Positions 58,945 to 64,000 of a stretch of 64,000 nucleotides of DNA are shown one piece after another. Position 1 is the first letter of the stretch, and the number at the start of each line of letters is the position of its first letter. The notes under the pieces are model-generated. The model made no database searches and was not told the origin of the DNA. It saw only the letters and a program-made list of their open reading frames with translations. This DNA comes from Piezodorus guildinii. Its lineage: Eukaryota > Arthropoda > Insecta > Hemiptera > Pentatomidae. The stretch covers positions 167,049,341-167,113,340 of the forward strand of contig CM041293.1 of the NCBI GenBank assembly GCA_023052935.1. The letters are read 5' to 3'. Made by a program: the position numbers and the translations under genes.

Positions 58945-59674
58945 TTCCATAAAAAAGTCCTCTGTCGAAAACCTAGGAATTATTATTGACCATTCTCTAT
59001 CTTGGAAACCCCATATTGCCCAAATTTATCGAAAAGCCATAGGCACCGCAAATCTTTTCCAGACACCTTCTCCCCCAATCTACGCGTCAAATCCTAGTCG
59101 ACTACGCCTGTGCGGTGTACGGTAGCCTCTGTATAGTACTTGATAACAGAGGGAAGCTTATCATGAATTGTTGTTTGAGATTTGTTTTTTGTAACTCGAG
59201 ACGGTCTCCCGTGACTCACTTCTACGCCGAGTTGAAGTGGCTCTTCCTCTACACAAGCAGACAGTACTTTCTTGGGTCATTTCTCTACCTAACGATAAAA
59301 TTCCAGCATCCTTCAACTTAAATCCTCAGTCCAATTGCTTGTAACAAGATAGCGCCACTCCGACCTTTATATCCCATCCCAAAGAACTAAAACCTTTGAT
59401 CGATCCTTTCTTGCCCGTTCCACTGCGTTCTGGAATTCCATTCCGTCCATTATACGTCGTGCTTCTTTCTTTTTCACATTTAAATATTTCATTTTTCAGC
59501 ATCTATTATACCTCACAGACGCTTGTTTATCTTAAATATCATATTTAATGATAAAATTAAATAATTATAATGACTAAATCCTTAACTACTTTTGCTCTTG
59601 TTTTTTTTTTTACAAAATTAGTTGTTTTTATTTTTTCGTACTATTGTACTTATTGTTTCTTTGTGATTTTTGTA

Positions 59675-59757
<83 letters not shown>

Positions 59758-59890
59758 ATTTTTAAATCTACTTTACCCTTACCTAAATAATTTAATGTAT
59801 TATGGCCAAAAGTGCTATCTTTATTTGTAACATCAATGTTATCCTTAAGGGACTATGTCCCAGAATAAAGTTAATTTTCTATTCTATTCG
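58945..59890 (+). mobile_element. CR1-like LINE, 3' end
   Basis: Same family as the 11-12.7-kb copy, in opposite orientation. Frames give ENLGIIIDHSLSWKPHI, FVFCNSRRSPVTHFYAELKW and RQYFLGSFLYLTIKFQHPS. The 3' end has AAGGGACTATGTCCCAGAAT and a CTATTCTATTC tail. Frameshifts are frequent. Confidence 0.82.
59676..59757. repeat. (TA)n(TG)n compound microsatellite
   Basis: About 54 bp of TA followed by about 25 bp of TG, inside the 3' untranslated part of the CR1-like copy. Confidence 0.96.
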
Positions 59891-60484
59891 AAATTTAGAC
59901 TAATAGAGCTTCGTTGGAGAAATGAAAGGTACAACTTATAACTAACTGGATATAAGATATAAGAAGGGAGCAGCAAGAGATGGAAATGACTATCTGTCCT
60001 GGATAGGCTGATACGCTACAGCTAGGTCGTAATGCCAACTTATAACAATAATTGCTACTTCGCAAACAGTAATATTTTAAAGTGATAGTTAAGAATCAGA
60101 TATCACAACTATAGACCAATTACTTATATTCTCTCGGATTACAAATTAAATGTTAAGATGTCATAAAATTAATTTTTTTGTTTATTTTATTTGCACGTTT
60201 ATTTGCAGTATTGATATTATGAAATCGTAATCAGATTATAGTATCCATACAAAGACAAATGAATTTTATTCAGGAGATAGTGCTGAACATAAATAAAACA
60301 ATGCATGCCTATGATGAAAACAAAGTATTTTTTATTGGCTTTAAGTAAAAAATAAAAATAAAACATTGGCTGCCTTTGTTTTTACGGGCTATTGTTTTTC
60401 GAGAGATATTTTGATAGTTAATTTATGCAAACAAAATAAATGTTTGTTTTTTTCTCTTCTCAATTAAACACAAACCTGACAAAT
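59891..60484. other. AT-rich spacer, no gene seen
   Basis: Nothing recognised. Confidence 0.55.
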
Positions 60485-60733
60485 TTAGAAACGAAAATAA
60501 ATTGTTAAAGAAATTTTTACATTGGATTTTAAATAGAATCATGTATTTTATTAAATAATCTATTATATTAATATCTACGACGATCAGTTTGTTTTATCTG
60601 CTTTTCATCACTCCCCGTTAAATTTTACAATAGTATGTGTAAAATAATATTTTTTTGAGGATGTATAGTCGACTGTAGAAACTATTATAGGTGTAATAAT
60701 CAGGAATCAGTCATTTTTTGAAATTTTTTAATT

Positions 60734-60778
60734 TTGCCAACGTTTCGGCTCAAGCTCGTGAGCCATGATCAGGGCTAC
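60734..60778 (-). ncRNA. hammerhead-like module with core mutation, left arm
   Basis: Minus-strand order TAGCC, CTGATCA, T, GGCTC, a loop, GAGCC, GAAAC, GTT, GGC. The invariant G of CUGAUGA is C here, so this copy should not cleave. Stem II is intact. Confidence 0.6.
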
Positions 60779-61181
60779 AAACATCAGAACAAAAGAGAAA
60801 CATATTAATATGATAATGACAATTTTCTTTTGAATGTAGTGACAATGATAACACTTATTGGGGAAAACCTTCAGGGTTTTTACATTAACCCCTCCCTATA
60901 CTACTTATGTTTATGGCTTTCCGTAGTTTATGCTTGGACATAGCTCAGTAATGGTACGTTTATATACATAAGTATATTTTTTACTTCTATATTAAAGTTC
61001 AAAGTTTTGTCTTTATGCTTATCATCATCATATTGTTTATCATATTATCATTATTTGTATCTATAATATTTAAATATGTTGGTATATTTTCTGTTTTATT
61101 TCAAATGTTATCATTGTCACTACATTCAAAAGAAAATTTTCATTATCATATTAATATGTATCTCTTTTGTTCTGATGTTTG

Positions 61182-61225
61182 TAGCCCTGATGATGGCTCA
61201 CAAGCTTGAGCCGAAACGTTGGCTA
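61182..61225 (+). ncRNA. candidate hammerhead ribozyme (type I layout), best copy
   Basis: Order: TAGCC (61182-61186), CTGATGA, one unpaired T, GGCTC, an 8-nt loop, GAGCC, GAAA, CGTT, GGCTA (61221-61225). Helix I pairs TAGCC with GGCTA (5 bp); helix II pairs GGCTC with GAGCC (5 bp). The core CUGAUGA and GAAA are intact, and the expected cleavage is after GUU at 61220. Two features argue for caution: the extra T before helix II, and a helix III that is only ACGU without a loop, which would favour action as a dimer. Hammerhead ribozymes are known from Penelope-like elements. Confidence 0.65.
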
Positions 61226-61804
61226 AATTTAAAATTTTCAAAAAAAGACTGATTCCTGATTATTCCACCTATAATAATATTTTTTCTAAAATCGTTATCA
61301 TTTCAACGGTATATTATACATGTATATTACTGTTCTTAACTTCAAAAACAAAAATTACATTAAATAATACTTTCACAGTTTTCTCGATTAGTTGGCTTTC
61401 GAATTCGTTCAACTTATATATTTACCTGTTTTTTAGAATTGCTAATCAGGTGATATGGTCAATTTCATAAAAACTGCAAAATTAATGGTACTTTAAAGCA
61501 AGAAATTTTGAAATATCGGAATTTAATCCTTGTCTGACTATTTCAATCAGAATGAAACCTGCATGATATTAAAGTCCGTCCAATTTTACATCGATATAGC
61601 GAGTTTAATCTAAAACATAAGAACCGTGTTTTGAGAAAATCGGTACAAAATGCATGTTCTAAAGTGGGTCGTCTGTTAGCAGGTTTTGGTAAAAAGGTTG
61701 CTGTGACATCTTGCGCTTATAGTTGTCTTACTATAAATTTTAGTTTCATAGGACATCTATTCCATTTATTGTACTATATATTCCATATATAGGTAATTTA
61801 AAGT

Positions 61805-62479
61805 AAAAACATTTATCAAAGTATTTATCTACATAAAAAAACATCTTAAAATTTCTCCTAAATGACGTTATTAAATGTTTATCACCCAACTATTATATAC
61901 CTTTAAGAAATTTAAATTATCCATTGTGCCGATGATAAAATAGTCCAATTGAAATTTATAGGATAGGTAGTTGAGAATAAACGCCCAGATTCTTTCTGAA
62001 CAGCTTTGGGAATGTGGTCGTTGGTTCAATATGAATATGAAAATATCCCTCATGATTTATTCAAAACCATACTCAGCCAAGGCCAAATATATTTAAGCCA
62101 CACTAAACACCAAAGGAGGAAATAATTTTAATAGTTTAAATACTAGATTTATTTTTAGCCTTAACCTTAAAAGTCTTTGGATGAAATTAATAGTTATGTT
62201 TGTGAAGTATTATTTAAAGCAAGAAGAACATTATTCGTCCCTGCGCTTGATACAACTTCCCCAAGTGTGCGATCTTCTATTAGTCGATGTTTTGCTTGTT
62301 ATTTGAAAACGTAATAGGTTTATGCTCATCTCCCAATACATCTCGTCTACTTCTTGCGCTATCATGTATGATCAATGATGGTTAACATCTTTGACGTTAG
62401 ATGTATCATTACAAGTTTTACTAGGTTAATTAGAAAACGGCAATTATGGTATTTCGTGAACCAGGTAAACTTCAATTCA
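61805..62479. other. AT-rich spacer, no gene seen
   Basis: Short frames only; nothing recognised. Confidence 0.55.
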
Positions 62480-62745
62480 CACTTACATCAGTGACGGGTT
62501 TTCAAGGAGAAAGTAATTTCGGCCTAAATTATATGCCTTCTTCAGGGACGTTCAAAGGAGAGAGTCAGAACAATGTTCATTTAGTTCAGAAAAAATGCTT
62601 ATGTTCAGAAAATTGTTCTAATAATCTCCTTCAATCGCCCTGAAGAAGACCCATAATTTAGGCCGAAACGTCGGCACCAGTTTATTAAGTTTATATCTTA
62701 ATTGTGTGTTCTTTTACTGCACCCTAACTAACTTCTCTCACTTAT
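62480..62745. mobile_element. Penelope-like 3' end with a second, broken module
   Basis: The right side carries the module and the tail GTCGGCACCAGTTTATTAAG then ACTGCACCCTAACTAACTTC, matching the 17-kb element. A broken inverted module (CTGAAGA, stem, GAAAT) is at about 62515-62550. The arms otherwise no longer pair well, and no target duplication was found. Confidence 0.6.
62637..62675 (+). ncRNA. candidate hammerhead ribozyme, CUGAAGA type
   Basis: Order GCC, CTGAAGA, A, GACC, a loop, GGCC, GAAAC, GTC, GGC. The core is intact (any base is allowed at the fifth position of CUGANGA). Helix I is 3 bp and helix II contains an A-C mismatch, so stability is doubtful. Confidence 0.42.
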
Positions 62746-62879
62746 CACAAATCAAACATCCTCACTTCACTTCTTTTTTTTTTGTTTTAATAATTTTATT
62801 TTTTTAAATAAGTTGCGAGGTGTTAGCTTTTATTTTAATTTAGAATTTAAAACCTCAGTCAATTCCTCCAAATCACTTT

Positions 62880-63125
62880 CCGTTGTAGGTTAAATTACCA
62901 CCTCCGCATCCACCCCCACGTTCCACTCTACTAACCGGTCAAACCCAACCCAACCTTCAAAAACCGAATCAATCCACGTATCCACAGCGTATCCATCCCC
63001 CAGCAACCAATTATAACCACATCAGCTACTACCTCAACCTCCTGACCATTATTCTTTTTACAACCAAAATCCTGTGATCACCTTCTCACAAGATTCCTGT
63101 CTGAAATTCCTCTTAATATCCCACG
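62880..63125 (+). mobile_element. Jockey-clade LINE, end of ORF1 region (tentative)
   Basis: Proline- and asparagine-rich translation (TGQTQPNLQKPNQSTYPQRI) of the kind found at the end of Jockey ORF1 proteins, directly upstream of the ORF2 start. No zinc knuckle is visible here. Confidence 0.45.
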
Positions 63126-64000
63126 ATGAGTTTAAAGCCCCTAGCTATCGTTTTGTGGAATGCTAATGGACTACTGAACCACCGTGACGAACTCGACATA
63201 TTTCCACATGACAATCACATAGATATTGCACTTCTGACTGAACTCACTTCACTCAGCGATCAAATTTCTACGTATGTGACTACATTACTTACAGATCGGG
63301 CCATCTAGACAATACTTCACTTGCACTTATTATTTATAAATGACAAACCCATTCCCTTTTCCTTCTACTCCAACTGACGCCATTCAATCCACCTCAGTAA
63401 TCATTACAACCCGTCCTTACCATTTAACATTCTTTGCTGTATAATGTCGTCCTGGCAATGTCCTTTCATACAACCATCTTGAATCCTTATTCCGTTCTTC
63501 GGACGCGCTTTATTGCTGGAGGTGACTACAATGCTAAACACCAACGATGGGGTTGTCGATCTTCCAACTCCTGTGGTAATATCCTCTCTCATGTCTCAAA
63601 CTCCTACTCTTACTCTATTCTTTCACCCATGAACCCCACCTATTGGCCTACATCTCTGAAAAAACATCCTGATATCATAGATATATTTGTTACCTCTCAA
63701 TTCCTCTTCCCAAGCAATCATCAAGTTCTTAGACGACCTTTAATCGATCATAGTCCAGTTTTGCTTTTATTACATCCAAACTTCGCTCCAAGACCCTCTC
63801 CCCATACACTGATTACAGGACGAATCAACTGGGACAGATTTCGATATGATTTGGAAAATAAATTAGACTTGAAAATTCCTCTGAAGACAACAAATGACAT
63901 CGACAGAGCCATAGAAAAACTTAGAACATCAATACAACCAGTATAAAAGATAACACATCAAACAGGAAAACCCATCAATTCACAGAGACTAACTTGCCAC
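63126..64000 (+). pseudogene. Jockey-clade LINE ORF2, endonuclease domain (partial, frameshifted)
   Basis: This is the N-terminal apurinic-type endonuclease of a Jockey-type retrotransposon, continuing past the window. ORF2 starts MSLKPLAIVLWNANGLLNHR, with the catalytic N of WNANG, then DIALLTE with the catalytic E. A stop at 63308 breaks the frame. It resumes by 63434 with AGGDYNAKHQRWGCRSSNSC, YWPTSLKKHPDIIDIFV and DHSPVLL (catalytic D, N and H blocks). Then a linker begins INWDRFRYDLENKL. A further stop follows at 63946. The endonuclease would cut the target site in the nucleus. The copy is inactive but relatively well preserved. Confidence 0.85.

Larger units (their letters stand above)
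60656..61272. mobile_element. inverted-repeat Penelope-like element with 13-bp target duplication
   Basis: AATAATATTTTTT flanks it (60643-60655 and 61273-61285), inside HINE-like copy 15. The arms at 60687-60852 and 61107-61272 are inverted copies of 166 bp each. A 31-nt extension lies between the left duplication and the left arm. The 254-bp centre is AT-rich and has no protein motif. Each arm contains a hammerhead-like module, the right one with a complete core. Confidence 0.85.
60485..61804 (+). repeat. HINE-like repeat, copy 15, split by a Penelope-like element
   Basis: The 5' end is eroded. Body blocks TTTTATCTGCTTTTCATCAC and, after the insertion, CAACGGTATATTATACATG and ATATAGCGAGTTTAATC match the family. 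It ends in CCATATATAGGTAATTTAAAGT. The CA tract is lost. Confidence 0.75.

Overview
The window is AT-rich eukaryotic DNA, almost certainly from an arthropod and probably an insect. The evidence is three spliced exons of a host gene with GT-AG borders, and a dense load of mariner, piggyBac, BEL, Jockey-, CR1-, I- and RTE-type transposons, tRNA-derived SINEs and Penelope-like elements. No prokaryotic gene organisation, CRISPR array, rRNA or true tRNA gene is present. I cannot name the species.

Only one host gene is supported. It lies on the minus strand and its last three exons are at 19317-19107, 18194-18144 and 16901-16792. They encode the C-terminal part of a fibronectin type III domain, a short stalk and a hydrophobic C-terminal tail of the kind removed during GPI anchoring. 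This fits the insect Ig/FN3 cell-adhesion family (klingon-like, lachesin-like). Its upstream exons were not found here.

The rest is mostly transposon debris, much of it nested. The left edge (1-930, minus) carries a mariner transposase frame that is open to the window edge and keeps all three catalytic aspartates. It is the one transposase here that looks recently functional. A second mariner (50720-51631) has good terminal inverted repeats and TA flanks but has lost its catalytic core. It sits inside a decayed Jockey copy. Non-LTR fragments cover 11.0-12.7, 21.4-22.6, 25.2-25.7, 32.8-33.4, 34.7-35.2, 37.0-38.6, 39.2-41.1, 43-44.6, 47.8-48.3, 50.1-51.8, 59 and 62.9-64 kb.

Two repeat families dominate. 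The first is a non-coding element of about 0.85-0.9 kb, present in about fifteen full or partial copies. It has a TC-starting end, a 12-nt subterminal inverted repeat (ACTTTCACTTAC / GTAAGTGAAAGT), an internal GT/CA microsatellite and a terminal AT-rich hairpin. That is the architecture of Helitron-like HINE/DINE-1 elements, and I call it the HINE-like family. The second is a set of inverted-repeat elements (9.9, 17.0, 22.6, 24.3, 41.2, 49.2, 60.7 and 62.5 kb) that share a module with the core of a hammerhead ribozyme: CUGANGA, stem II, then GAAAC-GUY. One of them (24263-25122) carries a remnant resembling the GIY-YIG endonuclease end of Penelope-like elements. Four have 11-13 bp target duplications plus a one-sided extension of about 31-44 nt. 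The best ribozyme candidate (61182-61225) has every core residue and a 5-bp helix I and helix II. These elements are the most interesting content of the window.

Other structures of note are a BEL-type LTR element with LTRs in inverted orientation inside a split SINE (55.5-57.3 kb), a MITE that splits a Jockey reading frame cleanly (21944-22326), and a retroposon with a telomere-like AACCT tail (6752-7172).
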